Shown: one piece after another, positions 8,814 through 17,374 of the stretch
Layout of the letters: each line of letters starts with the position of its first letter
Numbering within the stretch: position 1 is the stretch's first letter
Origin: Dysgonomonas sp. BGC7
GTDB taxonomy: Bacteria; Bacteroidota; Bacteroidia; Bacteroidales; Dysgonomonadaceae
Reading direction: 5' to 3'
Assembly (NCBI RefSeq): GCF_001261735.1
Contig: NZ_CVRP01000014.1
Location: 62,001-126,000, forward strand
Length of the DNA stretch: 64,000 nucleotides
The notes under the pieces: model-generated
What the model was told of the DNA's origin: nothing
The model's database searches: none
Seen by the model: the letters and a program-made list of their open reading frames with translations, nothing else
Program-made: the position numbers and the translations under genes

Positions 8814-9830
8814 ATGAAGGCATCCGAGAATAGAACACAACCAAAAGTCCGTTTTGGAATCGTTGGTACAAACTTTATCGTTGATAAAGTTCTTGAAGGC
8901 GCACGTCTCGACTCACGCTTCGAACCGGTAGCTATATATTCCCGCACACAGGAACAAGCGGATTACTTTGCAGCTAAACACAATATTCCACATACATTTA
9001 CTTCTTTAGAAGAGATGGCGGCAAGTCCTCTCATAGATGCTGTATACATCGCATCGCCTAACTCCTTGCATGCAGAACAGAGCATTTTGTGTATGGAGCA
9101 TGGGAAGCATGTATTGTGCGAAAAGCCCTTTGCATCTAATGCCAAAGAAGTAAAAAGGATGATAGACACATCGCTAAAGAACAATGTCACTCTTATGGAA
9201 GCGATGAAGCCGACATTAACTCCTAATTTTTTGTCTATACAAAAACATTTACAAGAAATAGGAACTATAAGACGCTATTTTTCATGCTACTGCCAATACT
9301 CATCGCGCTACGATAAATTGAAAGAAGGAGAAGTTATGAATGCTTTCAAGCCCGAACTGTCAAACGGGGCAGTAATGGATCTGGGTGTATATACCATATA
9401 TCCTATGGTGATACTTTTTGGCAAGCCCAAAAACATAAGTGCAAGCGGGCTTAAGCTATCGACAGGAGTTGACGCACAAGGAGCTGTAAATTTCGAATAC
9501 GAGGGAATGAATGCAACTGTTTTATATTCCAAAATTGCCGATTCTACACTATTTACCGAAATACAAGGAGAGGAAGCAACTATAGTTGCAGATCGTATGA
9601 ATACCATAAGCAGAGTAACAGTAAAGCACCGTCGTGGAGGCGAAGTGTTAATAAGTTCTCCGAATGTAATGCACGAATATTATTATGAAGTTGCAGAATT
9701 TATCGACCTTATAGAACAAGGCAAAAGAGAATCGGAGATCAACAGTCACGAAAATTCGTTAATAACAATAGAGATAGTAGACGAAATAAGAAAACAGATA
9801 GGAATCAAGTACCCCGCCGACAACGTGTAG
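8814..9830 (+). CDS. Cytoplasmic Gfo/Idh/MocA-family oxidoreductase
   Basis: 338-residue NAD(P)-dependent dehydrogenase of the sugar/inositol type. The N-terminal Rossmann fold opens with FGIVGTNFIVDKV (residues 14-26). The EKP motif with the usual catalytic Lys104 is in CEKPFAS, and a C-terminal beta-sheet domain follows (about 130-330). Unlike the two related genes at 10700 and 12451, it has no signal sequence, so it acts in the cytoplasm. The substrate is unknown. It is the last gene of the divIC-like run and is followed by a terminator. Confidence 0.82.
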   Translation: MKASENRTQPKVRFGIVGTNFIVDKVLEGARLDSRFEPVAIYSRTQEQADYFAAKHNIPHTFTSLEEMAASPLIDAVYIASPNSLHAEQSILCMEHGKHVLCEKPFASNAKEVKRMIDTSLKNNVTLMEAMKPTLTPNFLSIQKHLQEIGTIRRYFSCYCQYSSRYDKLKEGEVMNAFKPELSNGAVMDLGVYTIYPMVILFGKPKNISASGLKLSTGVDAQGAVNFEYEGMNATVLYSKIADSTLFTEIQGEEATIVADRMNTISRVTVKHRRGGEVLISSPNVMHEYYYEVAEFIDLIEQGKRESEINSHENSLITIEIVDEIRKQIGIKYPADNV

Positions 9831-9865
9831 ATTCTACAATTAGCTATTTTACTCCGGAAAATAAC

Positions 9866-9901
9866 CTTTTACTGGCTCTTTGCTAGCCATTAAGAGTTTT
9901 T
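9866..9901 (+). terminator. Intrinsic terminator
   Basis: CTTTTACTGGCT (9866-9877) pairs with AGCCATTAAGAG (9885-9896), 11 of 12 positions counting one G-U pair. It is followed by TTTTT. Confidence 0.75.
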
Positions 9902-10195
9902 AGTGTATTATGAAAAGCAAATACAACCTTTTTTAACAAAAAAAAATAATAATTCACTCAAAATATTCCTAGCTTTATTCCGCATTTAATCAACCCCCGA
10001 TTCCATGGAAAAGAACTTTGTCTTGAGAGACATTAATACATTGTTTATGACCAATTTATGATTAACAATTATCTTTATATGAGGTTATGAGAAGATTTAC
10101 TCTTCTCATAATTAATATGTAATTGTCTTAATTATAAGAATAAACCATTTGTTTTTTAAACAATTTTAAATAGAAATAAAACTTTTTACTTATCC
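9902..10195 (+). other. Upstream region of the DoxX operon
   Basis: About 290 bp, very AT-rich, with no ORF. The only clear structure is a perfect 10-bp inverted repeat, TTATGAGAAG (10085-10094) and CTTCTCATAA (10102-10111). It has no T tract, so it could be an operator or a leader hairpin rather than a terminator. A near -7 match, TATCTTTA (10070-10077), lies just upstream of it; no convincing -33 element was seen. Confidence 0.35.
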
Positions 10196-10687
10196 ATGAA
10201 TGAATTAACATCGTATTCACGTGGCCAAACTACATGGCTCGTGATTCTAAGGCTTCTGATTGGTTGGCACTTCTTATATGAAGGGTTGATTAAAATTCTA
10301 AACTCGGGGTGGACAGCTTATCCCTACCTAATGGACTCTCAGGGAATTTTCTCAGGGTTCTTTCACGAAATAGCAGGTAATCCGACACTACTGGCCGCTT
10401 CTAATTTCATAAATATATATGGATTAGCAGCAGTAGGACTAGGGCTTATACTAGGCTGCTTTGCACGAATAGCGTCCATCGGAGGTATTATATTTTTATT
10501 ATCATACTTCCTGTCCCATCCTCCTTTCATAGGAGCTCAATATATGATGCCTACAGAAGGTTCTTATCTATGGATAGACAAAAACGTTATTGAAATAGGA
10601 GCACTAATGGTATTAATATATTTTCCTACCTCGCACATTATCGGCCTCGACCGATACTTCTCTCCATTATTAAAAAAACGTAAATAA
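10196..10687 (+). CDS. DoxX-family membrane protein
   Basis: 163 residues with four membrane helices, beginning with the DoxX pattern of an Arg in the first helix and FLYEGLIKIL directly after it. DoxX proteins are small inner-membrane subunits; some work with thiosulfate:quinone oxidoreductase, but most have no known partner. It opens a run of five co-directional genes: two Tat-leader oxidoreductases, a DUF1080 lipoprotein and a TIM-barrel lipoprotein follow. A role passing electrons from the exported dehydrogenases to the quinone pool is an attractive inference, not shown by the sequence. Confidence 0.8.
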   Translation: MNELTSYSRGQTTWLVILRLLIGWHFLYEGLIKILNSGWTAYPYLMDSQGIFSGFFHEIAGNPTLLAASNFINIYGLAAVGLGLILGCFARIASIGGIIFLLSYFLSHPPFIGAQYMMPTEGSYLWIDKNVIEIGALMVLIYFPTSHIIGLDRYFSPLLKKRK

Positions 10688-10699
10688 GCTAACACGGAT

Positions 10700-12400
10700 A
10701 TGACACCTGATGACAAAAACGTCCCAGAGGATATAAATAAGAACGAAGATAAAAATACATCTACAAACAAGAGCGCATTGCCCGAATCGGAAGGAAGACG
10801 CAACGCAATAAAAGCCCTTGCTACTGTTCCCGTTTTGGGAGCATTGGCCTATGGTGTATACAAGAAGCAAAAACACGACAAAACCTTACTCGATGTAAAA
10901 GATGTTTTTAGTGTAAGTAACGAAACTTCAAGTATTGCAGAATTACAACCAAACGGAAAACAAATTCGTTTAGGTATTATCGGATGCGGAATAAGAGGAA
11001 AGCAGCTTTTAAGAGCTATCGGCTTTGCCACTCCGGAGTTTCTGCAAACAAGGATTGATGCAGCTAAAAAAGATAAGAACGACACCCGTTACGAAGATTT
11101 TAAGAAACAAGAAGATCTAAATATCGTTCTTACAGGAGTCTGCGACATCTTCGACACGTTTGCTGAAGAAGGAATGGCCGCAGGAGCCAACATCAGCAAA
11201 GAAGGCCTGAATGGAACTTATGGCACTGCACCTAAGCGCTACCGCCATTATAAAGAGATGCTGGCAGCAGACGATATCGATGCCGTTATTATTGCTACAC
11301 CCGACCATTGGCACAGCACTATGGCAATGGATGCAGCCAAAGCAGGAAAACACGTATATTGTGAAAAGCCTTTATCTTGGACAGTACCGGAAACTTACAT
11401 GGTGAGAGAGGTTATTAAACAAACCGGCATTGTATTTCAACTAGGACACCAAGGCAGACAAGTAGACAGTTATAGAAAAGCAAAAGAGATAATAGACAAA
11501 GGCTTACTTGGCCCTATCACTCTTATCGAAGTATGTACAAACAGAAACGACCCGAATGGAGCTTGGGTGTACAAAATAGATCCTACCGCCAATCCGCAGA
11601 CAATAGATTGGAAACAATTTGAAGGAGACGAAACACGCATAAAAGAATATATGGACTACATGACAAAATATAATTTGTCGAAATATGTAGGACCTGACGA
11701 AAGAAGTAAATTCAGCCTCGAACGTTTCTTCCGTTGGCGTTGTTGGTGGGACTACAGTACAGGGCTTAGCGGAGACCTGCTGACACACGAATATGATGCA
11801 GTCAATCAGTTGATGGGAGTAGGCATACCTCATTCCGCAACTTCTTCGGGAGGGGTATATTTCTTCAAAGACGGACGTACAGTACCCGATGTACTACAAA
11901 CCACCTTCGAGTTTCCGGACAAAAATCTAACGATGCTTTATAGTGCCACTCTTGCCAGCAATCGCAGCAGAGGAAAAGTAATAATGGGGCATGATGCATC
12001 TATGGAAGTCGGTGACACATTAACAGTAAAAGTAGACAGCGCATCTACCAGATATAAAGAAAAAATAGATCAGGGAATCATAAAACCGAATGTACCGTTT
12101 TATACATATGTACCGGGAAAAAGTAAAGTAGATGCTATCACTTCTGCCACCGAACTCTATTTTGCCCAACGCGGATTACTATACTCATATTTGGGAGGAA
12201 AACGTTACGACACTACATTCCTTCATATGAGAGAATGGATCGAGTGCATACGCGACACAAGCAAGATTCCATCTTGCGGAATAGATGCAGCATTCGAAGA
12301 AGCTATCACAGCACACATGGGAACACGAGCTTATCTGGAAGGCAGAACCATGTACTGGGATAAAGAAAAAGAGGAAATCGTAAGAGGAGATCTAAGTTAG
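10700..12400 (+). CDS. Tat-leader Gfo/Idh/MocA oxidoreductase, putative glycoside 3-dehydrogenase
   Basis: 566 residues. A charged N-terminal tail (1-32) leads to a twin arginine at 33-34 (EGRRNAIKAL) and a hydrophobic stretch without an obvious cleavage site, so it is probably a Tat-exported, membrane-anchored periplasmic protein. The Rossmann segment RLGIIGCGIRGKQLL follows at about 90, and Lys223 lies in CEKPLSW, the family's catalytic-lysine motif. It is longer than the usual 330-450 residues through insertions in both domains. By family and neighbours it resembles the B. thetaiotaomicron BT2158/BT2159 dehydrogenases that oxidise the 3-hydroxyl of glucosides. The next gene starts 50 bp later. 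Substrate and electron acceptor are inferred. Confidence 0.8.
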   Translation: MTPDDKNVPEDINKNEDKNTSTNKSALPESEGRRNAIKALATVPVLGALAYGVYKKQKHDKTLLDVKDVFSVSNETSSIAELQPNGKQIRLGIIGCGIRGKQLLRAIGFATPEFLQTRIDAAKKDKNDTRYEDFKKQEDLNIVLTGVCDIFDTFAEEGMAAGANISKEGLNGTYGTAPKRYRHYKEMLAADDIDAVIIATPDHWHSTMAMDAAKAGKHVYCEKPLSWTVPETYMVREVIKQTGIVFQLGHQGRQVDSYRKAKEIIDKGLLGPITLIEVCTNRNDPNGAWVYKIDPTANPQTIDWKQFEGDETRIKEYMDYMTKYNLSKYVGPDERSKFSLERFFRWRCWWDYSTGLSGDLLTHEYDAVNQLMGVGIPHSATSSGGVYFFKDGRTVPDVLQTTFEFPDKNLTMLYSATLASNRSRGKVIMGHDASMEVGDTLTVKVDSASTRYKEKIDQGIIKPNVPFYTYVPGKSKVDAITSATELYFAQRGLLYSYLGGKRYDTTFLHMREWIECIRDTSKIPSCGIDAAFEEAITAHMGTRAYLEGRTMYWDKEKEEIVRGDLS

Positions 12401-12450
12401 ACCCACCGTTAAATCTAAGATATTAATTAACCTAAAAAAACAAAGAAATT

Positions 12451-13923
12451 ATGGCATCAGACATTTCAAGAAGAAAGTTCCTGCAAACAGGGGCAAAAGC
12501 CGCAATTGGACTTACTATTATTCCAAGCACGGTTTTAGGAAAAAACTTCGGACATGTTGCACCAAGTGACAAACTAAACATTCTGGGTGTTGGAGTTGGA
12601 GGACGTGGATTCAGTGTCCTGAAAGGCATGGAAAGCCAAAACATTATTGGGTTGGCAGACGTGGACTGGAAGTACAGTGACCGGGTTTTCAAACATTTTC
12701 CTAAAGCAGAAGCATTCTATGATTACAGAAAAATGTATGAAAAACTGGGAAAATCTGCAGACGCAGTAATGATAGCCAGTGCAGACCATACACATGCTAT
12801 TATGGCAGCAGAAGCCATCACCATGGGAAAACACGTGTATTGTGAAAAACCTTTAACTCACACTGTTTACGAATCCCGCCTACTAACCAAACTGACAGCA
12901 AAACACAAGGTTGCTACACAGATGGGTAACCAAGGTTCGTCAGGAGAAGGTGTACGCAAAGTATGCGAATGGATATGGAACGGAGAAATAGGTGAAGTAA
13001 CTAAAGTAGAAACATTTACAGACCGCCCTATATGGCCTCAGGGACTAAATCGTCCTGAAGTATCGCAAAAAGTACCTAAAACATTGAATTGGGATCTATT
13101 TGTAGGACCTGCCAAATATCGCGATTTCAATGAAGTATATACTCCTTGGAACTGGCGCGGCTGGTGGGATTTCGGTACAGGAGCTCTTGGCGATATGGCT
13201 TGTCATATTCTACACCCTGTATTTAAAGGACTAAAACTAGGTTACCCTAGCAAAGTTCAGGGAAGCTCTACATTGTTGTTAACAGATTGTGCTCCTAATG
13301 CGCAAATGGTGAAATTTACATTCCCTGCACGCGACAACATGCCAAAAGTAGCTATGCCAGAAGTGGAAGTAACATGGTATGACGGAGGTCTTAAACCAAT
13401 GCGTCCTGAAGGATTCCCTGCCGGCAAAGACATGAACGATGCAGGTGGTGGAGTAATTTTCTACGGAACAAAAGACACTTTGATCTGTGGCTGCTACGGA
13501 AAAGATCCTTGGTTGCTATCAGGCCGCACACCTCAGTCTCCAAAAGTATTGAGAGAAGTTCCAAATGGAGATCACTATATGGATTGGGTACGTGCATGTA
13601 AAGAAGACTCACGCGACCGTGTAGAAACAGCATCGCCATTCAGCGAAGCAGGCCCATTCAACGAGATGGTAGTTATGGGAGTATTGGCAGTAAGATTGCA
13701 AGCTCTGAACCAAGAATTGCATTGGGATGGTGCCAATATGAAATTTACTAACATAGACCCTCGTGCAACAATACGTACAGTCATCAAAGACGGATTCCAG
13801 ATTAAAGATGGACACCCTACTTTCGATAAAACAATGACAGATCCGGTAAATGCAGAAGCTTTTGCTCAAGAGTTGATCAAACACACATATCGTGATGGTT
13901 GGAAACTTCCGGAAATGCCTTAA
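12451..13923 (+). CDS. Tat-exported Gfo/Idh/MocA oxidoreductase, putative glycoside 3-dehydrogenase
   Basis: 490 residues with a textbook Tat signal: SRRKFLQTG (Arg7-Arg8) followed by a hydrophobic stretch ending near TVLGKNFG. The NAD(P)-binding LNILGVGVGGRGFSVL begins near residue 46 and Lys133 sits in CEKPLTH. The C-terminal half has the conserved NWRGWWDFGTGALGDMACH stretch shared with the 10700 gene (RWRCWWDYSTGLSGDLLTH). The two are therefore paralogues from the same branch and may form a two-subunit or two-step dehydrogenase. As the cofactor is loaded before Tat export, a tightly bound nucleotide is expected. The function is inferred from similarity to the B. thetaiotaomicron 3-keto-glycoside locus. 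Confidence 0.83.
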   Translation: MASDISRRKFLQTGAKAAIGLTIIPSTVLGKNFGHVAPSDKLNILGVGVGGRGFSVLKGMESQNIIGLADVDWKYSDRVFKHFPKAEAFYDYRKMYEKLGKSADAVMIASADHTHAIMAAEAITMGKHVYCEKPLTHTVYESRLLTKLTAKHKVATQMGNQGSSGEGVRKVCEWIWNGEIGEVTKVETFTDRPIWPQGLNRPEVSQKVPKTLNWDLFVGPAKYRDFNEVYTPWNWRGWWDFGTGALGDMACHILHPVFKGLKLGYPSKVQGSSTLLLTDCAPNAQMVKFTFPARDNMPKVAMPEVEVTWYDGGLKPMRPEGFPAGKDMNDAGGGVIFYGTKDTLICGCYGKDPWLLSGRTPQSPKVLREVPNGDHYMDWVRACKEDSRDRVETASPFSEAGPFNEMVVMGVLAVRLQALNQELHWDGANMKFTNIDPRATIRTVIKDGFQIKDGHPTFDKTMTDPVNAEAFAQELIKHTYRDGWKLPEMP

Positions 13924-13957
13924 TTATAAAAACGTTTAATTTAATTGATATAAGAAA

Positions 13958-14839
13958 ATGAAAAAAATAACGTACAGTTTAAGTTGTTGTTTAATCGCAG
14001 GCGCATTCATGGCTTGTGGCGGAACAAAAAAAGCAGAGAACCAAGAAAACAGTGCAGATTCAATAAAAAGCGAAAATGCAGCTCCTGAGTATACAGTGTT
14101 AGACAAAGCTCAAGTAGACTTGTCTAAATACCCTAAAGATAAAGATGGATTTATCACTATCTTCGATGGTAAAACATTTGACGGATGGAGAGGCTACGGA
14201 AAAGACGCAGTTCCGGGAAAATGGACTATCGACCAAAACTCTATCAAATTTAACGGATCGGGAGGTGGAGAAGCTCAGACTAACGACGGAGGAGACCTTA
14301 TCTTTGCTCATAAATTCAAAAACTTTGAGTTGGAATTGGAATGGCAAGTTTCTAAAGGAGGTAACTCCGGTATATTCTACTTAGCTCAAGAAGTTGAAAC
14401 AAAAGATGCTAAAACAGGAGAAACAAAACTAGAGCCAATCTACATCTCTTCTCCTGAATATCAAGTATTAGACAATGAAAACCACCCTGACGCAAAATTG
14501 GGAAAAGACGGAAACAGAAAATCAGCATCATTATATGATATGATTCCTGCTAAACCTCAAAACTCAAAACCATTTGGTCAATGGAACAAAGCTAAAATCA
14601 TGGTTTTTAAAGGAACTGTGGTTCATGGACAAAACGGAGAAAACGTTGTTGAATATCACTTGTGGACTCCTCAATGGACAGAAATGCTTCAAGCAAGCAA
14701 ATTTAGCCAAGAAAAATGGCCTTTGGCATTCGAATTGCTAAACAACTGCGGAGGTTCTGACAGAGAAGGTTATATCGGTCTTCAAGATCATGGAGATGAT
14801 GTTTGGTTCCGCAATATCAAGGTTAAAATCCTTGACTAA
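13958..14839 (+). CDS. DUF1080 lipoprotein (3-keto-disaccharide hydrolase family)
   Basis: 293 residues. Lipoprotein signal with Cys20 (AGAFMACGG), a polar linker rich in Glu/Asn/Ser, then a single DUF1080 domain (about 65-293). The domain is a concanavalin-like beta sandwich that opens with FDGKTFDGWRGYG and ends DHGDDVWFRNIKVKILD. Members of this Pfam family hydrolyse or eliminate 3-keto-glycosides, and BT2157 of B. thetaiotaomicron is the relevant example. Placed directly after two putative 3-dehydrogenases, it would cleave their oxidised product at the membrane surface. A very strong terminator follows, so it may be the last gene of its main transcript, with partial read-through to the TIM-barrel gene. 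Confidence 0.85.
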   Translation: MKKITYSLSCCLIAGAFMACGGTKKAENQENSADSIKSENAAPEYTVLDKAQVDLSKYPKDKDGFITIFDGKTFDGWRGYGKDAVPGKWTIDQNSIKFNGSGGGEAQTNDGGDLIFAHKFKNFELELEWQVSKGGNSGIFYLAQEVETKDAKTGETKLEPIYISSPEYQVLDNENHPDAKLGKDGNRKSASLYDMIPAKPQNSKPFGQWNKAKIMVFKGTVVHGQNGENVVEYHLWTPQWTEMLQASKFSQEKWPLAFELLNNCGGSDREGYIGLQDHGDDVWFRNIKVKILD

Positions 14840-14867
14840 AAACTAATTTTTTCTATTAAAATATAGC

Positions 14868-14903
14868 AAAATCCATAGGAGGAGAAACTCTCCTATGGAT
14901 TTT
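14868..14903 (+). terminator. Strong intrinsic terminator-like hairpin
   Basis: AAAATCCATAGGAG (14868-14881) pairs perfectly over 14 bp with CTCCTATGGATTTT (14890-14903), loop 8 nt. The 3' arm contains an ATG (14895) that is in frame with the next gene but is not a credible start. Confidence 0.8.
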
Positions 14904-14936
14904 ACATTTAAAATCAAATCTTATACAAAGAATATC

Positions 14937-15818
14937 ATGAAATTAACATTAATTTTAGCTTCAGTTTTTATGATGCTTGTAGCTTGCCAACCAAAGGCAG
15001 AGGCTGAACAAACTGCGGCTCCCAAAAAAGATATTGCCTTACAGTTATATTCTCTCAGAGAAGATATAAAAAAGGACTATGCAGGTACAATAAAGAAAGT
15101 AGGAGAAATGGGCTTTACGGCAGTAGAAGCAGCCGGATATGCCGATGGTAAGTTTTATGGAAAAACACCCGAAGAATTCAAAGCCGATATAGAAGCGGCA
15201 GGTATGAAGGTCCTATCTTCTCATACTGCCAGACAGTTATCTGACAAAGAATTGGCAGATAAAGACTTTACCGAAGCCCTTAAATGGTGGGACGAAGCAA
15301 TAAAAGCACACAAAGCAGCAGGAATGGAGTATGTAATAACTCCTTGGATGGCTACTCCTAAAACGCTTAAAGATTTACAAACATATTGCGAATACTATAA
15401 CGAAATAGGAAAGAAGTGTAAAGAAAACGGACTTACTTTCGGATATCACAATCATGCTTTCGAGTTTAACAAAATAGAAGACAAACTGATGTATGATTAT
15501 ATGCTCGAAAATACAAATCCGGAATATGTATTCTTCCAAATGGATGTGTACTGGGTAGTAAGAGGACAATACAGCCCTGTAGACTACTTCAATGCACACA
15601 AAGGACGTTTCCTTCTTCTCCATATCAAAGACAATAAGGAATTAGGACAAAGCGGAATGGTTGGCTTCGATGCAATCTTTAAAAACACTGACGCTGCCGG
15701 AACTAAACATATTGTGGTAGAAGTAGAGAAATACAATTTTGCCCCTGTAGAAAGTGTAAAAATGAGTCTTGACTATCTACTTAATTGCCCTTTGGTAAAA
15801 GAGAGCTACAATAAATAA
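14937..15818 (+). CDS. Sugar phosphate isomerase/epimerase-like TIM-barrel lipoprotein
   Basis: 293 residues from the ATG at 14937. This start gives a clean lipoprotein signal (MKLTLILASVFMMLVACQPK, Cys17), whereas the in-frame ATG at 14895 lies inside a terminator stem. The mature part is an AP-endonuclease/xylose-isomerase-type TIM barrel beginning ALQLYSLREDIKKDYAGTIK. Likely metal ligands are Glu in TAVEAAGYADG, His in FGYHNHAFEFN, Asp in FQMDVYWV, His in LLHIKDNK and Glu in VVEVEKYN. Family members isomerise or epimerise sugars. The gene order matches BT2156 beside BT2157 of B. thetaiotaomicron, so it probably handles 3-keto sugars or their breakdown products at the periplasmic face. Confidence 0.82.
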   Translation: MKLTLILASVFMMLVACQPKAEAEQTAAPKKDIALQLYSLREDIKKDYAGTIKKVGEMGFTAVEAAGYADGKFYGKTPEEFKADIEAAGMKVLSSHTARQLSDKELADKDFTEALKWWDEAIKAHKAAGMEYVITPWMATPKTLKDLQTYCEYYNEIGKKCKENGLTFGYHNHAFEFNKIEDKLMYDYMLENTNPEYVFFQMDVYWVVRGQYSPVDYFNAHKGRFLLLHIKDNKELGQSGMVGFDAIFKNTDAAGTKHIVVEVEKYNFAPVESVKMSLDYLLNCPLVKESYNK

Positions 15819-15831
15819 TCATCAAGCCTTC

Positions 15832-15863
15832 AGGCATAGTGCAGAATCAGTCTCACTATGCCT
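15832..15863 (+). terminator. Terminator-like hairpin
   Basis: AGGCATAGTG (15832-15841) and CACTATGCCT (15854-15863) form a perfect 10-bp stem after the TIM-barrel gene. The following sequence (TATTGCAAC) is a weak T tract. Confidence 0.55.
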
Positions 15864-15892
15864 TATTGCAACAATAAATAAAAACAGAACAG

Positions 15893-16861
15893 ATGCTTCC
15901 GATAATGGCCGATAACGGAACTTTCTACTATCACATACAAGGTGTTGCAGAGGGTACAAGTTACAGTATCCTTTATCAGGACGATAACGACCGTAACTTC
16001 CAGCCAGAAATAGATCTGCTATTGGCTACTTTCGAAAAATCTCTATCTGTTTACGATCCCAACTCTATCATATCTCGTATAAACAGGAATGAAGATGTTG
16101 CTGTCGATGATTTTTTCAGCTCCGTATTTCGTAGAGCTAAGGCTATTAGTTCAATCACAGAGGGAGCTTTTGATATTTCTGCCGAACCTTTGTTCAAGGC
16201 TTGGGGATTCAGTGCCGAAAAACGTAGCATTCCCGATACTGAACAAATACATCTTTTGAAACAACATATAGGTATGGATAAAGTGGAAATAAGAGGCAAT
16301 AAAGTCATTAAATCTCATCCAAATGTGGTGCTCAATGCCAATGCTATAGCAAAAGGCTATTCATCAGATATAGTTGCATCATTTCTAGAGCAGAAAGGCT
16401 GTCTCAACTTTCTAGTAGAAATAGGAGGGGAAATACGGCTAAAAGGAGTCAACACAGAAAGCGAACCGTGGCGTATAGGTATTGATCGCCCATCTGAAAA
16501 TAATCCAATACCCGGACAAGATCTGCAAGTTATTCTCCAGATTACAGATAGAGGAATTGCTACTTCGGGAAACTATCGGCAGTTTTATACCGAAAACGGG
16601 CAAAAAATAGCGCATACTATAGATCCTAGTACAGGCTATCCTGTAAAACATAATTTATTATCTACAACAGTCATAGCTCAGGATGCAATTACAGCAGACG
16701 CATTTGCCACAGCATTTCTGGTAGCAGGATTAGATAAGTCTTTAGAGTGGATAACTGATAATAATATCAAACTGGATGCACTATTTATCTGCGACGAAGA
16801 AGGAGAATACAAAGTATATTATACATCGGGACTAGAAGATAAAATAGTAGAATGCAATTGA
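15893..16861 (+). CDS. ApbE-like FAD:protein FMN transferase without signal peptide
   Basis: 322 residues. ApbE enzymes attach FMN covalently to Thr in target proteins such as Nqr/Rnf subunits and some exported reductases. The family pattern is complete: IQGVAEGTSYSILY near the start, TEGAFDISAEPLFKAWGF, NANAIAKGYSSDIV (flavin site), VEIGGEIRLKG, GNYRQFY, HTIDPSTGYPV and ADAFATAFLVAG, where the Asp is the likely Mg2+ ligand. Most ApbE proteins are periplasmic lipoproteins, but here the frame is closed by a stop at 15875 and the ATG at 15893 leads straight into the domain. It therefore seems cytoplasmic unless an unrecognised start is used. It lies between the 3-keto-glycoside genes and tatAC. 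Confidence 0.88.
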   Translation: MLPIMADNGTFYYHIQGVAEGTSYSILYQDDNDRNFQPEIDLLLATFEKSLSVYDPNSIISRINRNEDVAVDDFFSSVFRRAKAISSITEGAFDISAEPLFKAWGFSAEKRSIPDTEQIHLLKQHIGMDKVEIRGNKVIKSHPNVVLNANAIAKGYSSDIVASFLEQKGCLNFLVEIGGEIRLKGVNTESEPWRIGIDRPSENNPIPGQDLQVILQITDRGIATSGNYRQFYTENGQKIAHTIDPSTGYPVKHNLLSTTVIAQDAITADAFATAFLVAGLDKSLEWITDNNIKLDALFICDEEGEYKVYYTSGLEDKIVECN

Positions 16862-16879
16862 AAAACGAATCATAAGACT

Positions 16880-16982
16880 AAACTTTATCTATATAGAGAA
16901 GGTGCCTTTTTCAGGAAAGTATCAAACGTGACAAATAAAAAATGAGCAAAAAGTGTTACTTTCGTTACTTTTTAGTTAAAAT
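16880..16982 (+). repeat. Shared intergenic element, copy A
   Basis: About 103 bp between apbE and tatA that is similar to 23321-23221 read on the minus strand. One end (16948-16982) matches at 32 of 35 positions, containing GTTACTTTCGTTACTTTTTA. The other end shares AAACTTTATCTATA. Both copies sit between two co-oriented genes and point the same way relative to them. Nature unknown: regulatory region, small RNA or remnant of a small mobile repeat. Confidence 0.6.
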
Positions 16983-17156
16983 AGCATCTCATTCTGAAAT
17001 AAGGACAAAGCAATTTCGGAGGAAGTAGACTTTTTATTTGTGTTAAACATATAATATTTTCGTACTAAACAAAAAATAAATATAGAATTTAGACTTGATA
17101 TCTGACATTATTTATGTTATTTTGATAGGTCTAGTAATCTACAAAATCAAAAACAT

Positions 17157-17360
17157 ATGAATACAATATTATTTTTGGGAAATCTTGGCACTGGCGAGAT
17201 TATCATTATTGCCATAGTTGTTTTGCTACTATTTGGAGGCAAAAAAATACCTGAACTGATGAAAGGTCTTGGCAAAGGTATCAAAAACTTCAAGGAAGGT
17301 GTTAAAGGCATGGAAGACGACATAGAAGGAAACAACGACACTACAACTAAAAAAGACTGA
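17157..17360 (+). CDS. tatA: Sec-independent protein translocase TatA
   Basis: 67 residues: one N-terminal membrane helix (about 11-27, [20 protein letters not shown]) with the conserved hinge [17 protein letters not shown], then an amphipathic helix with Phe in [10 protein letters not shown], and a short polar tail. TatA oligomers form the export path for folded proteins with twin-arginine signals. tatC starts 14 bp downstream. There is no separate TatB in the window, as is usual for the two-component TatA/TatC systems of Bacteroidetes. Likely substrates are encoded next door, namely the Tat-leader oxidoreductases at 10700 and 12451. Confidence 0.93.
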   Translation: MNTILFLGNLGTGEIIIIAIVVLLLFGGKKIPELMKGLGKGIKNFKEGVKGMEDDIEGNNDTTTKKD

Positions 17361-17374
17361 GATAGTACTCTTTT

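Noticed and set aside
10085-10111. Perfect 10-bp inverted repeat as a terminator
   Set aside because: No T tract follows, and it stands upstream of the DoxX operon rather than after a gene; it is kept only as possible operator or leader hairpin.
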